Positions 42,944-52,026 of a stretch of 64,000 nt of DNA are shown piece by piece. Made by a program: the position numbers and the translations under genes. The notes beneath the pieces are model-generated. The model made no database searches. It saw only the letters and a list, made by a program, of their open reading frames with translations, and had not been told where the DNA came from. The stretch's first letter is position 1. Each line of letters begins with the position of its first letter. This DNA comes from Gaoshiqia sp050178015 (GTDB taxonomy: Bacteria > Bacteroidota > Bacteroidia > Bacteroidales > Prolixibacteraceae), in the NCBI GenBank assembly GCA_050178015.1, contig JBFXGM010000002.1, forward strand, positions 62,001 to 126,000, read 5' to 3'.

Positions 42944-44011
42944 TCACTCATCACTCCCCGTCAGGTTCCGGTTCGAAATGTAGTCGCGCCATTTGTTGAT
43001 GGCCTCGGTCATATCGGTAGCCAGTTCCGAGTCGAACAACATTTCCTCGCCGGTTGTAGGATGAACAAAGCCCAGCGTTTTGGCATGAAGGGCTTGCCGG
43101 GGCAATATCTTGAAACAATTCTGCACAAACTGCTTGTACTTCGAAAACGTGGTGCCCCACAACACCTTGTCGCCGCCATAGGTGTCATCGTTAAACAGCG
43201 GGTGGCCAATGTGTTTCATGTGGACCCGGATTTGATGGGTGCGACCGGTTTCGAGCTGGCATTGCACCACACTGACATAACCCAACTCTTCGATAAGCTT
43301 GTAATGCGTCACCGCAGGCTTGCCGTGCTCGCCATCCTCAAAAACCGTAAACACCTGGCGGTCCTTTTGGCTGCGTCCAATATGCCCTTCGATGGTTCCT
43401 TCGGGTTCCTTCAACCGCCCCCATACCAAGGCCACATACTGACGCTTGGTTGTTTTTTCAAAAAACTGCAATGAAAGCTTCGTTTTAGCCAGTTCGGTTT
43501 TGGCCACCACCATCAGTCCCGAGGTATTTTTATCGATCCGGTGTACCAATCCAGGTCGCGGATCGCTGCTTTTAAACAAAGGCAAATCCTTGTAATACCA
43601 GGCCAATGCATTTACCAGGGTGCCGGAATAATTTCCGTGTCCCGGATGAACCACCAGACCGGCCGGTTTATTGATGACAATCAGTTGATCGTCCTCATAA
43701 ACAATGTCCAGCGGAATATCTTCGGGGATAATCTGCAGTTCGCGCCGTGGAAAATCCATCACAATAGCCACCTCGTCCCCTGGTTTCACTTTGTAGTTCG
43801 ATTTTACCGGGTTGCCGTTCACCAGTATGTTTCCGGCATCGGCCGCCGCCTGTATGCGGCTCCGCGAAGCGTTATCGATGCGGTTCACCAGATACTTGTC
43901 CACGCGCAGTTGCGACTGCCCGGGATCCACCAGCAATTTATAATGTTCGTACAGTCCGTTCTCTTCCAGCTCGTCCTGTTCATCAAATAGATCGTCTCTT
44001 TCTTCCAGCAT
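42944..44011 (-). CDS. rluD: RluD-like 23S rRNA pseudouridine synthase
   Basis: 355 residues with an N-terminal S4 RNA-binding domain (about 33-95; RVDKYLVNRI) and an RluA-type catalytic domain with the nucleophile aspartate in HRIDKNTSGLMVVAKT at about 160. The later motif GRTHQIRVHMKHIGHPL is conserved. RluD-type enzymes modify helix 69 of 23S rRNA, but the exact target here is inferred. Its start overlaps the stop of the PASTA gene by one base (TAATG), implying coupling. Confidence 0.9.
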   Translation of the reverse strand: MLEERDDLFDEQDELEENGLYEHYKLLVDPGQSQLRVDKYLVNRIDNASRSRIQAAADAGNILVNGNPVKSNYKVKPGDEVAIVMDFPRRELQIIPEDIPLDIVYEDDQLIVINKPAGLVVHPGHGNYSGTLVNALAWYYKDLPLFKSSDPRPGLVHRIDKNTSGLMVVAKTELAKTKLSLQFFEKTTKRQYVALVWGRLKEPEGTIEGHIGRSQKDRQVFTVFEDGEHGKPAVTHYKLIEELGYVSVVQCQLETGRTHQIRVHMKHIGHPLFNDDTYGGDKVLWGTTFSKYKQFVQNCFKILPRQALHAKTLGFVHPTTGEEMLFDSELATDMTEAINKWRDYISNRNLTGSDE

Positions 44012-44838
44012 TAAAATAATTCGTTTTCTGTTTCTTCTGTATCTTCTGTTTCAGGAGCAAATTTTGTGTCATCCAGGGTCAGCCACAAATCGATGGATGT
44101 TCCCAGGTCGATTTCGCCGGTAGTGGCGGCCTCGGGGCGTTGTTGCCAGATTTTTGCCTGAAGCGAATCTTGTCCTGTTGCTACTGTTCCGTCGTAAATA
44201 ACGGCTCCCACCTGAAGAAACAGCGTGCCTATTTCGCCTTTGGCCTGCTCCAGGGTTACCCCAACCAGATTGGGCACTACGGTTTTTTCGCCCGAGCCTG
44301 ACTTCCCGATCACCAGATCAATGGCCGATCCTTTACTGACCAGAGCGCCTGTGACAATATCTTTGCCCTCCAACTGTTGCGACAACACCAGGTTGGGATA
44401 TTCGGAGAAGACATAGGTAACCTCGCCCACATTCAGCCCTGCTCCTTGCATAATATTGACAGCCTGCCGGAACGATATATCGGTCAGCTTGGGCATCGCC
44501 ACCTGCTCGGGATTTTTGGCACAAATGGTCAGGAAAACCGTACGTCCTTCCTTTACCAGAAAACCGGGCACCGGCACCTGATCAATCACTGCCCCGGGAT
44601 TAACGTTGGCCACGTAAAGCGAATCCACCACCTGATAGTTCAGGTTTTTTCCTGCTGCAAGTTGCACCGCCTGTTCCAGTTCCATCCCCGAAAAATCGGG
44701 GACAGCAAACGATTCTCCGTGATTGGTGTACAAGCGGATGCCCCACATGGTAATCAGCAGAACAACAACCGTAATTCCGATGGCAAGAAGCAGATTTTTC
44801 AGGAAAACCTTACTGGTAAGATATGCTTTGAAACTCAT
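44011..44838 (-). CDS. PASTA-domain membrane protein
   Basis: 275 residues from the ATG at 44838; the frame is open upstream to 44970 but that region has the rpmH-side intergenic sequence. A membrane helix lies at about 14-34, and three PASTA domains follow (about 45-110, 112-180, 185-255), each with the VPDFSGMELEQAVQLA-type pattern. There is no kinase domain, unlike Ser/Thr kinases or PBP2x. PASTA domains bind peptidoglycan or muropeptides. The gene order PASTA, rluD-like, ddl is typical of Bacteroidota. Confidence 0.88.
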   Translation of the reverse strand: MSFKAYLTSKVFLKNLLLAIGITVVVLLITMWGIRLYTNHGESFAVPDFSGMELEQAVQLAAGKNLNYQVVDSLYVANVNPGAVIDQVPVPGFLVKEGRTVFLTICAKNPEQVAMPKLTDISFRQAVNIMQGAGLNVGEVTYVFSEYPNLVLSQQLEGKDIVTGALVSKGSAIDLVIGKSGSGEKTVVPNLVGVTLEQAKGEIGTLFLQVGAVIYDGTVATGQDSLQAKIWQQRPEAATTGEIDLGTSIDLWLTLDDTKFAPETEDTEETENELF

Positions 44839-44970
44839 AATGAAAGCAGATTGATTCTTTAAAACAAGAAACAAAAATAGCTTAAAATTTAGTATGCGAA
44901 AGCCGGATCTGTCCCGAAAATAAAAATCTGACAGCAACCAGGATGGCACGAAGGAATGGTACAAACACAC

Positions 44971-45002
44971 AAAAAGGTAAAGAATCGTAATTCTTTACCT
45001 TT
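44971..45002 (-). terminator. Intrinsic terminator after rpmH
   Basis: A 13-base-pair stem (44973-44985 with 44990-45002), followed on the minus strand by a run of T. It separates rpmH from the PASTA gene. Confidence 0.85.
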
Positions 45003-45030
45003 CTATGCAGTATAACGTACCGGTTTTTCC

Positions 45031-45189
45031 TTAACGTTTATGTCTTGGTTCGTCAGAAACGGTCAGTTTTTTTCTACCTTTGGCACGACGTGATTTTAAC
45101 ACCAAACGCCCGCCCACAGTAGACATTCTTTCGCGAAAACCGTGCTTGTTTCTACGCTTTCTGTTCGATGGTTGAAATGTCCTTTTCAT
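45031..45189 (-). CDS. rpmH: 50S ribosomal protein L34
   Basis: Found by direct translation because it is very short: 52 residues starting MKRTFQPSNRKRRNKHGFRE and ending with a basic tail. The start MKRTFQPS and the basic, arginine-rich composition are diagnostic. It has its own near-perfect promoter and terminator. rnpA, the usual neighbour, is not next to it here. Confidence 0.97.
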   Translation of the reverse strand: MKRTFQPSNRKRRNKHGFRERMSTVGGRLVLKSRRAKGRKKLTVSDEPRHKR

Positions 45190-45234
45190 TGGTAAATATT
45201 TTTATATGAGTGTACTCCCGTTTATTTCGGACTG

Positions 45235-45265
45235 CAAAAATAAATCTTTTTTGATTCCTTCCAAA
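45235..45265 (-). promoter_or_regulatory. Promoter of rpmH
   Basis: On the minus strand TTTG (45262-45265), exactly 19 bases, then TATTTTTG (45235-45242): perfect matches to both Bacteroidota promoter elements. It gives a leader of about 40 bases. Confidence 0.75.
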
Positions 45266-45275
45266 ATATCACGGG

Positions 45276-45911
45276 TTATTTTCGGTTATTTTTCAATTCG
45301 AGGTGAATGACTTTCTTCGTTTCAAAAAACTCCTCCTCAAAAAAACCGGACAACGCGTACAGTTTAACTTGATTTTTAAAGGGTTCGAGCTCGTCGTCAA
45401 AATCGCCCCCTTTGAGATAAAGAATGCCGTTGCCCAATTCGTTTTGTTGCCGGGCACTGACTTTAGAGCGTACCAACGACACAAATTTGGGAAAAGCGGT
45501 CACGGCGCGGCTGATGATGAAATCAAACTGACCATGAACTTTCTCGGCCCGGTTTTGCTGTGCGCGGACATTTGTCAACCCCAGGCCAGCAGCCACCGCC
45601 TCCACCACGCTGATTTTTTTCGCGATTGAATCGACCAGCAGAAACTCTGTTTCAGGAAACATGATCGCCAGCGGAATCCCCGGAAAACCGCCGCCGGTAC
45701 CCACATCCATGATTTTGGTTCCCGGCTTGAAGCTGATCACTTTGGCAATCCCAAGCGAGTGGAGTACGTGCCGTTCGTATAACTGATCGATGTCTTTCCG
45801 CGAAATGACGTTTATTTTTTCGTTCCACTCGCGGTATAGTCCTTCCAGCGCCGCAAATTGCTCCAGTTGTCCGGCGCTTAGTCCGGAAAAATATTTTTGA
45901 ATGATTTCCAT
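45276..45911 (-). CDS. rsmG: 16S rRNA (guanine527-N7)-methyltransferase
   Basis: SAM-dependent methyltransferase (GidB) of 211 residues. I use the ATG at 45911, rather than an in-frame TTG six codons upstream. The SAM-binding loop is DVGTGGGFPGIPLA, preceded by the LYERHVLHSLG segment and followed by DFIISRAVTAFPKFV. It lies about 95 bases downstream of the sigma factor stop. Confidence 0.96.
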   Translation of the reverse strand: MEIIQKYFSGLSAGQLEQFAALEGLYREWNEKINVISRKDIDQLYERHVLHSLGIAKVISFKPGTKIMDVGTGGGFPGIPLAIMFPETEFLLVDSIAKKISVVEAVAAGLGLTNVRAQQNRAEKVHGQFDFIISRAVTAFPKFVSLVRSKVSARQQNELGNGILYLKGGDFDDELEPFKNQVKLYALSGFFEEEFFETKKVIHLELKNNRK

Positions 45912-46006
45912 AGATTTTTTCAGTGACAATCCATTTCATATAAGGCAACAACAGCAATCCATGTTCTCCACTCAAGCTAACAGCGATGAATTACGATGCC
46001 ATGCGA

Positions 46007-46618
46007 CTAATCTTCATGATCATCCATCTCGGTGGACTCGATCATTTTGAAAAGCATTTCGCGGGCCCTGAATAACTGCGCTTTCACCGTGCCAAGCGGC
46101 AAATTTAGCTCTTTGGCGATTTCCTCATACGAATATTCGTGAAAATACCGTAACTCAACCAACGTCCGGTAGCGGGGTTTCAGGCGATGAACGATCCGGC
46201 GCAGCAAAATGGCTTTCTGGATACGAATGAGTTTTTGTTCCGGATCAGGGTCAATGGACTTCAGCTTGATAGGCGGGTCGTTGTCGCTGTTTTCCTGCGT
46301 GTTTTCAATCGAAATAAGCACGCCTTTACGCTTCCGCAAAAAATCAATACAATTATTGGAGGCAATTTTAAACAACCAGGTACTGAATGCGTAGTTTGGC
46401 GAATACTGGTGCAGGTTTTTGAAAGCCTTGCCAAACGCTTCAATGGTTAAGTCTTCTGCATCACTTTTATTATTGACCATCTTCAACAGCATGTAATAGA
46501 TGGCATCCTTGTATTTGCTCAACAACTTGGCAAACGCCTTTTCTTCGCCCTGCAAGGCTGCCTCAACCAAGGCATAATCTTGCTGCGCTTTATCGGATAA
46601 GTTCGGATTTAATTCCAT
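46007..46618 (-). CDS. ECF-type RNA polymerase sigma factor
   Basis: Sigma-70-family factor of 203 residues with region 2 (about 30-95, including DAEDLTIEAFGKAFKNLHQY) and region 4 (about 140-195, including RYRTLVELRYFHEYSYEEIAKEL). No anti-sigma factor or membrane regulator is next to it; the glycosyltransferase gene overlaps its start by 10 bases. The family is widespread in Bacteroidota and is often linked to envelope stress; the regulon cannot be inferred. Confidence 0.93.
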   Translation of the reverse strand: MELNPNLSDKAQQDYALVEAALQGEEKAFAKLLSKYKDAIYYMLLKMVNNKSDAEDLTIEAFGKAFKNLHQYSPNYAFSTWLFKIASNNCIDFLRKRKGVLISIENTQENSDNDPPIKLKSIDPDPEQKLIRIQKAILLRRIVHRLKPRYRTLVELRYFHEYSYEEIAKELNLPLGTVKAQLFRAREMLFKMIESTEMDDHED

Positions 46619-47739
46619 TTATTTCGTTGCAGGTGAATGTATATTTTTGCCCAATGATACAGGCTTACAACCGGGCTAACAAAAACGTACATTAACGAAG
46701 ATAGGAAGATTTTCCGTTCATTCAAACGATTCAACAAAGTTTTAACCATAAATAGATGGATCAGCCACACGAACAAGACAGGCAAGGTGAAGACAATCCA
46801 ATTTTGAATTTCTGTGACTAAAAGCCAACAGAAACCAGCGACAAGAAGAACCCCGGACAATCCATCCATCAATAACAATAACCTCCTGAACAACCCCAGA
46901 TCACGCCACAGAAGGATCCGCTTGCGTACCAGATCGGTAAATTCAGGTTTTCCAAGCCACGCATTTTCGGACAACCGGGCATGGGATGTCGCAGAGGTTT
47001 CCACCTTTTTGTGAACCAAATGATTAAAAACAAGTTCGAGATGAGCAAAGTGGGCATTCATTTTCCCCCGAAAACCGTCCACCTCAAAATACAGCTGTTT
47101 GTTGAACAAGACATTTGATTGCTGATAAAACAGGGGCAGCCCCGCCCGGGAATAGGCCGCAGAACTTAAAAAAGCATAAAACCGTTCCACCCGGCACAGT
47201 CTGTTGTAGAAGCCGGGCCGGGGCAAATAGTTCAGATAGTTCAAGGAGATGTCAGCCGAATCAGATGCCTGCTCACTGAGCCGTTGCAGGAACTGCGCAT
47301 CTACCCCTTCGGTTTCGGGCGACACAAAAACCACCCAATCGTATGTGGCAGCTTTCAAAGCCAGGTTCATGGCCATTTTTTCCGAAAAATGGGTTTCCTG
47401 CCGTAACGAGCTGAATTTCAATCTTGGGTATTTTTTTGCCATCACCCCGATGATGGTCAGGGTGGCATCTTCTGAAAAATCATCCACCACCACTACTTCA
47501 AACTCCGGATAATCCTGTTGAAGAAGTTGCAGCAAGAGTTTCTCAATTCGTTCCTCCTCATTCCGAATATTCATCAGCACACTGATTGGACGAAAACGAT
47601 TGACTTGCGGATTTTTCATCCGGAATAATAACCGGAAATAAAACATGGATTGAAACAACAAAGTAAGCAGAAATCCGGCCAGCAGGATAGTATAGCCGGA
47701 CCATTGCAGCAGGGTACGATCGAAGAAATCAGGGGCCAT
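46609..47739 (-). CDS. Family 2 glycosyltransferase, membrane-bound
   Basis: 376 residues. One N-terminal helix (about 12-36), then a GT-A domain with ISVLMNIRNEEERIEKLL, VVVVDDFSEDAT and VVFVSPETEG, then two or three C-terminal helices (about 285-345). The DxD-equivalent motif is degenerate, and the expected QxxRW-type motif is not obvious. Its stop region overlaps the sigma factor start by 10 bases. The product is unknown. Confidence 0.87.
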   Translation of the reverse strand: MAPDFFDRTLLQWSGYTILLAGFLLTLLFQSMFYFRLLFRMKNPQVNRFRPISVLMNIRNEEERIEKLLLQLLQQDYPEFEVVVVDDFSEDATLTIIGVMAKKYPRLKFSSLRQETHFSEKMAMNLALKAATYDWVVFVSPETEGVDAQFLQRLSEQASDSADISLNYLNYLPRPGFYNRLCRVERFYAFLSSAAYSRAGLPLFYQQSNVLFNKQLYFEVDGFRGKMNAHFAHLELVFNHLVHKKVETSATSHARLSENAWLGKPEFTDLVRKRILLWRDLGLFRRLLLLMDGLSGVLLVAGFCWLLVTEIQNWIVFTLPVLFVWLIHLFMVKTLLNRLNERKIFLSSLMYVFVSPVVSLYHWAKIYIHLQRNKWN

Positions 47740-47856
47740 GGTCGAGTTTTGACCACAAAATTAATAATCGCGCCGGTTTTTAAAATCACTGCCCCATTTA
47801 ATATTTTCTTTATCATACACAAAAGCAGCTTTTCCCTGAGGTATAACTTTTATAGT

Positions 47857-47864
47857 TATCTTTG
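47857..47864 (+). promoter_or_regulatory. -7 element TATCTTTG for tgt
   Basis: Perfect match to TAnnTTTG, 20 bases upstream of the tgt start at 47884. The -33 region is only a weak match. Confidence 0.5.
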
Positions 47865-47883
47865 ACCACTCAAAAAAACAAAC

Positions 47884-49014
47884 ATGAATTTTACGCTTAA
47901 ACACCAGGCAGTTAACTCAGAAGCACGCGCAGGCCTCCTGCAAACAGACCACGGCGCCATCGAAACGCCGATATTTATGCCGGTGGGCACTGCCGGTTCG
48001 GTAAAAGGCATTCACAAAAAAGATTTAAAAGAAGACATTGGCGCCCAGATTATTCTAGGGAACACCTACCACTTATATCTGCGTCCGGGAATGGACATCA
48101 TTGAACGAGCCGGTGGCCTGCACAAATTCAATGGTTGGGATGGCCCCATCCTGACCGACAGCGGTGGCTACCAGGTTTTTTCGCTGGGCGATATCCGCAA
48201 ACTCACCGAAGAAGGCGCCCGCTTTCAGTCCCATATCGATGGTTCGTCCCACCTGTTTACACCTGAGAGCGTGATAGATGTGCAGCGCAAAATCGGCGCC
48301 GACATCATCATGGCTTTTGATGAATGTACACCAGGCGATGCCGAATATTCGTACGCCAAAAAATCGCTCGAACTCACCCAGCGCTGGCTGGAACGCTGTG
48401 TCAACCAAATGGAAAAAACAAAACCGCTGTACGGGCACAGCCAATCGTTGTTCCCCATCATTCAGGGTGGCGTTTACCCCGATCTGCGCGAGGCGGCTGC
48501 CAAACATGTAACAACTATTCCCAGTGATGGTTATGCCATTGGCGGCTTGTCGGTCGGCGAGCCCGAGGCGGACATGTATGCGATGATTGAAGTGGTGAAC
48601 CCCATTCTGCCGAAAAACAAACCGCGCTACCTGATGGGCGTGGGCACGCCGGTAAACATTCTGGAAGCCATTGACCGAGGCGTGGACATGTTCGACTGTG
48701 TGATGCCCACCCGGAACGGACGAAATGGTATGTTGTTCACCCAGGAGGGCATTATCAATATCCGGAATAAAAAATGGGCCGACGATTTTTCGCCGGTTGA
48801 TCCAAACGGCACTTCTTTTGTTGACCACCAATACTCCAGGGCCTTTTTACGCCACTTGGTCATCTCCAGCGAAATGCTTGGCGCACAAATTGCCAGCCAA
48901 CACAACCTGGCTTTTTATCTTTGGCTGGTGAAAGAGGCCCGCAGGCAAATTCTGGCCGACAACTTTAAAAGCTGGAAAGAAATGATGGTTAAAAAACTGG
49001 CCCGCCGGCTGTAA
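47884..49014 (+). CDS. tgt: Queuine (preQ1) tRNA-ribosyltransferase
   Basis: Exchanges guanine for preQ1 at position 34 of GUN-anticodon tRNAs; 376 residues. The nucleophile region LTDSGGYQVFSLGDIRKLTE, FDECTP, QGG and the substrate segment DCVMPTRNGRNG (about 270) are present. The usual CxCxxC...H zinc site near residues 300-335 is missing: the corresponding stretch reads DPNGTSFVDHQYSRAFLRHL with no cysteine. This appears typical of Bacteroidota Tgt. It is followed by an LptG-like gene. Confidence 0.95.
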   Translation: MNFTLKHQAVNSEARAGLLQTDHGAIETPIFMPVGTAGSVKGIHKKDLKEDIGAQIILGNTYHLYLRPGMDIIERAGGLHKFNGWDGPILTDSGGYQVFSLGDIRKLTEEGARFQSHIDGSSHLFTPESVIDVQRKIGADIIMAFDECTPGDAEYSYAKKSLELTQRWLERCVNQMEKTKPLYGHSQSLFPIIQGGVYPDLREAAAKHVTTIPSDGYAIGGLSVGEPEADMYAMIEVVNPILPKNKPRYLMGVGTPVNILEAIDRGVDMFDCVMPTRNGRNGMLFTQEGIINIRNKKWADDFSPVDPNGTSFVDHQYSRAFLRHLVISSEMLGAQIASQHNLAFYLWLVKEARRQILADNFKSWKEMMVKKLARRL

Positions 49015-49062
49015 GGCATATCCAGCCAGGCCAAACAAATTTAAGTACTGAAAATTAGTCAC

Positions 49063-50151
49063 ATGAAGCTTCCGAAGTTATTCAAAATAGACATCTATAT
49101 TATCCGAAAGTTCCTGGGAACATTTTTCTATTCGATCGCTCTGATTATCAGCATTGCAACCGTCTTTGACATTTCGGAAAACCTGGATGAGTTTATCTCG
49201 AAAGATGCGCCTTTAAATGCCATTGTTTTTGACTACTACCTGAACTTCATCCCTTACTTTGCCAATCTTTTCAGTGCTCTTTTCACCTTTATTGCCGTAA
49301 TCTATTTCACCTCCAAGCTGGCTTACAACTCCGAGATTATTGCTATTTTAAGCAGTGGCGTTTCCTTTCACCGGCTTATCCGTCCCTATATGATCGGAGC
49401 ATTCATCATCGCCGTTTTTTCGTATGTGCTGGGGAACTACATTATTCCGCCGGCCAATAAAAAAAGGGTCGATTTCAGGAATACCTACATCAACACCAAC
49501 TACCGCGGGCTTGAACAGAATATTCACCGGCAACTCACCCCGGGGACATATATCTATATGAAGACCTACAACACATCGAATGATGTGGGGCACAAATTCA
49601 CCATCGAAAGGTTCGATGACGGGAAGCTAGTATCAAAACTTTCGGCCGACTACATCAAGTGGGATCGTGAAAATAAAAAGTGGGAAATCAACAATTATGT
49701 CATCCGTGATATTGACGGTTACAAGGAAAGCATCACTACAGGAACCAAAATAGACACCACCCTGAATATGTCGCCCGAAGACTACCGGGTCGTTAAAAAC
49801 CTGGTTGAAACACTGGCCCTGCCCAAGCTCAACAAGGAAATCAGAGACATGCAGCTGCGTGGCGTAAACTCTACCGAATATGAGATCGAAAAACACAAAC
49901 GCCGGGCGCAACCCTTCTCGGCATTCATTCTCACCCTCATTGGGGCGTCGCTGGCTTCGCGAAAAGTAAAAGGCGGGCTGGGGCTTCACCTTGGACTCGG
50001 CATTCTGATCAGTTTCTCGTACATCATGTTCATGCAAATATCTACGGTATTTGCCCTTTCGGGAACGGTGCCCCCATCAGTTGCGGTCTGGATTCCGAAT
50101 GTGATCTTCGGTGCACTGGCAGGGTACCTTTACAAACAAGCCAGCCGGTAA
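49063..50151 (+). CDS. LptF/LptG (YjgP/YjgQ) family permease
   Basis: Inner-membrane subunit of the LPS exporter family; 362 residues. Six membrane helices in a 3 + 3 arrangement surround a short periplasmic domain. The N-terminal YIIRKFLGTFFYSIALIISI and the fourth-helix region AQPFSAFILTLIGASLASRK are typical. Here it follows tgt, a common Bacteroidota order. With the larger paralogue at 35345-36853 it could form the LptF/LptG pair, with LptB elsewhere. Confidence 0.93.
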   Translation: MKLPKLFKIDIYIIRKFLGTFFYSIALIISIATVFDISENLDEFISKDAPLNAIVFDYYLNFIPYFANLFSALFTFIAVIYFTSKLAYNSEIIAILSSGVSFHRLIRPYMIGAFIIAVFSYVLGNYIIPPANKKRVDFRNTYINTNYRGLEQNIHRQLTPGTYIYMKTYNTSNDVGHKFTIERFDDGKLVSKLSADYIKWDRENKKWEINNYVIRDIDGYKESITTGTKIDTTLNMSPEDYRVVKNLVETLALPKLNKEIRDMQLRGVNSTEYEIEKHKRRAQPFSAFILTLIGASLASRKVKGGLGLHLGLGILISFSYIMFMQISTVFALSGTVPPSVAVWIPNVIFGALAGYLYKQASR

Positions 50152-50370
50152 AGATAAATCAAGGTAAAAGTAAAAAGGCAAAAGTAAAAAGGGAATGGAC
50201 CGCCAAACCGGCATTGTGAAGTCCGCCAATGCGCCCATGTGTTCCAACTGATGAGGCACAAGCTAAAAATTTCAAACTTGCTATAAAATTGTTCAAAACC
50301 AAAGAACTTGCAGAAAGTTCACAGAAAAGTCAAAATGTTTTATAAAACACCTTTGTCTGTGAAAAAATTA

Positions 50371-50378
50371 TAATTTTG
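50371..50378 (+). promoter_or_regulatory. -7 element TAATTTTG for the carboxylase operon
   Basis: Perfect match to TAnnTTTG. A TTTG lies upstream at 50352-50355, but the spacer is only 15 bases, so I cannot assign a -33 element. Confidence 0.5.
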
Positions 50379-50420
50379 CCGCGTAAAACTTGCTCACATT
50401 AACGTGATTACGAGATGAAA

Positions 50421-50445
50421 CTCCGGGCAACCGGAGCATTTTTTT
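50421..50445 (+). terminator. Terminator-like hairpin in the carboxylase leader (possible attenuator)
   Basis: CTCCGG-GCAA-CCGGAG followed by C-A and seven T is a compact intrinsic terminator with a stable tetraloop. It lies between the likely promoter and the start of the mmdA-type gene, 20 bases before the start codon, so it could attenuate transcription or end a small leader RNA. Confidence 0.75.
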
Positions 50446-50464
50446 AAATTAAAAACTATTTACT

Positions 50465-52009
50465 ATGTCGCTGAAAAGGAATATCCTGGACCTCAGAAAA
50501 CGCAAGGATGAGGTACTCAAGGGTGGTGGTGAAAAAGCCATTGAAAAACAAGTCGCGATGGGAAAACTCACCGCCCGCGAACGGATCATACACATCCTGG
50601 ACGAGGGCTCATTCCACGAATATGATATGTTCGTGGTACATGAAGCCCGCGATTTCGATATGGATAAAATGAAACTGCATGGTGACGGTGTCATCATCGG
50701 CACAGGCACCATTGAAGGTTCGCCGGTGTGTATTTTCGCACAAGACTTTACCGTTGCCGGAGGTTCCCTGGGACTGATGCACGCCCGGAAAATAACCAAG
50801 ATCATGGACCATGCCCTGAAAATGCGCGTCCCCCTGATCGGGATCAACGACTCGGGTGGCGCCCGCATCCAGGAAGGGGTAAATTCATTGGCCGGTTATG
50901 GTGAAATCTTCTTCCGCAATACCCTCGCCTCTGGTGTTATTCCACAGATATCCGTTATCCTTGGCCCGTGTGCCGGTGGTGCAGTTTATTCTCCCGCGCT
51001 TACCGACTTCGTATTCGTGGTTGAGAACATTTCGAAAATGTTCATCACCGGACCAAGTGTAATTAAAACCGTTTTGGGTGAAGAAATCTCGATGGAAGAC
51101 CTGGGCGGCGCCCGTGTACATGCCGAAATAACCGGAAATGCACACTTCTATGCAGAAAGCGAATTGGAATGTTTCGAGCAAATCAAACAATTGATTTCCT
51201 ACATTCCCTGGAACAACACCCAAAAGGCAAAAGCCCAGGAACCGGCGAAACCTACCTTCAAAAAGAAAATTGAAAATATTGTTCCCGGAGATTCAAAAAT
51301 GCCTTACGACATCCGTGATATCATCAAGGCAATTACCGATAAATCGGAATTCTTTGAAATCATGGAGCTTTTTGCGCCAAACCTGGTTATTGGTTTTGGA
51401 CGCATGGACGGTGAAACAGTCGGTTTTGTTGCCAACCAACCCAAAGTACTGGCCGGTGTGCTCGATTGCGACAGTTCGGATAAAGCTGCCCGCTTCATCC
51501 GTTATTGCAACGCCTTCAACATTCCTATCATCACACTGGAAGACCTGCCCGGCTACCTTCCCGGCGTCGATCAGGAACATGCCGGTGTCATCCGCCACGG
51601 TGCAAAAATCCTGTATGCTTACAGCGAAGCAACCGTGCCCAAAATTACCGTGATTATCCGCAAAGCCTATGGCGGTGGCTACATTGCCATGAACTCGCGC
51701 CACCTGCGTGCCGACTTTGTGTTTGCCTGGCCAACTGCCGAGATTGCCGTAATGGGCCCCGAAGGCGCTGCCAACATCGTATTCCGCAAAGAAATTGCCG
51801 AAGCCGAAGATCCGGAAGCAATGCGCCAGCAAAAAATTCAGGAATACAAAGATAAATTCGCCAACCCTTACGTGGCCGCAGCCCGTGGTTATATCGATGA
51901 GGTGATTGAACCGCAGGATACCCGCAAAATGCTGCTGCACGCCCTGAAAGTTTCGGCAAACAAATCGATTTCAGGCCCGGCGAAGAAACACGGAATCCCT
52001 CCATTTTAA
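50465..52009 (+). CDS. Acyl-CoA carboxylase, carboxyltransferase subunit (propionyl-CoA carboxylase beta / MmdA type)
   Basis: 514 residues with the two crotonase-like halves of carboxyltransferases. The N-terminal half has MGKLTARERIIHILD and GGARIQEGVNSLAGYGEIF, and the C-terminal half has FITGPSVIKTVLGEE, GGGYIAMNSRH and WPTAEIAVMGPEGAANIVF. It may work as propionyl-CoA carboxylase or as methylmalonyl-CoA decarboxylase alpha subunit; the sequence alone does not decide. The biotin carrier gene follows 17 bases later. With meaB at 8.5 kb it suggests a methylmalonyl/propionyl-CoA pathway. Confidence 0.95.
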   Translation: MSLKRNILDLRKRKDEVLKGGGEKAIEKQVAMGKLTARERIIHILDEGSFHEYDMFVVHEARDFDMDKMKLHGDGVIIGTGTIEGSPVCIFAQDFTVAGGSLGLMHARKITKIMDHALKMRVPLIGINDSGGARIQEGVNSLAGYGEIFFRNTLASGVIPQISVILGPCAGGAVYSPALTDFVFVVENISKMFITGPSVIKTVLGEEISMEDLGGARVHAEITGNAHFYAESELECFEQIKQLISYIPWNNTQKAKAQEPAKPTFKKKIENIVPGDSKMPYDIRDIIKAITDKSEFFEIMELFAPNLVIGFGRMDGETVGFVANQPKVLAGVLDCDSSDKAARFIRYCNAFNIPIITLEDLPGYLPGVDQEHAGVIRHGAKILYAYSEATVPKITVIIRKAYGGGYIAMNSRHLRADFVFAWPTAEIAVMGPEGAANIVFRKEIAEAEDPEAMRQQKIQEYKDKFANPYVAAARGYIDEVIEPQDTRKMLLHALKVSANKSISGPAKKHGIPPF

Positions 52010-52026
52010 ACTAAAAATGACCCATT

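Larger units (their letters stand above)
50152..50464. other. Intergenic and leader region upstream of the carboxylase genes
   Basis: 313 bases. Direct repeats of AAAAGTAAAAAGG type lie at 50162-50192. A perfect -7 element (TAATTTTG, 50371-50378) puts the transcript start near 50385. The leader (about 80 bases) contains a small hairpin TCACATTAACGTGA followed by a terminator-like hairpin, described separately. No gene is seen. Confidence 0.6.

Noticed and set aside
48073..48831. Open frame of 252 codons on the minus strand
   Set aside because: Antisense to tgt; no recognisable motif.
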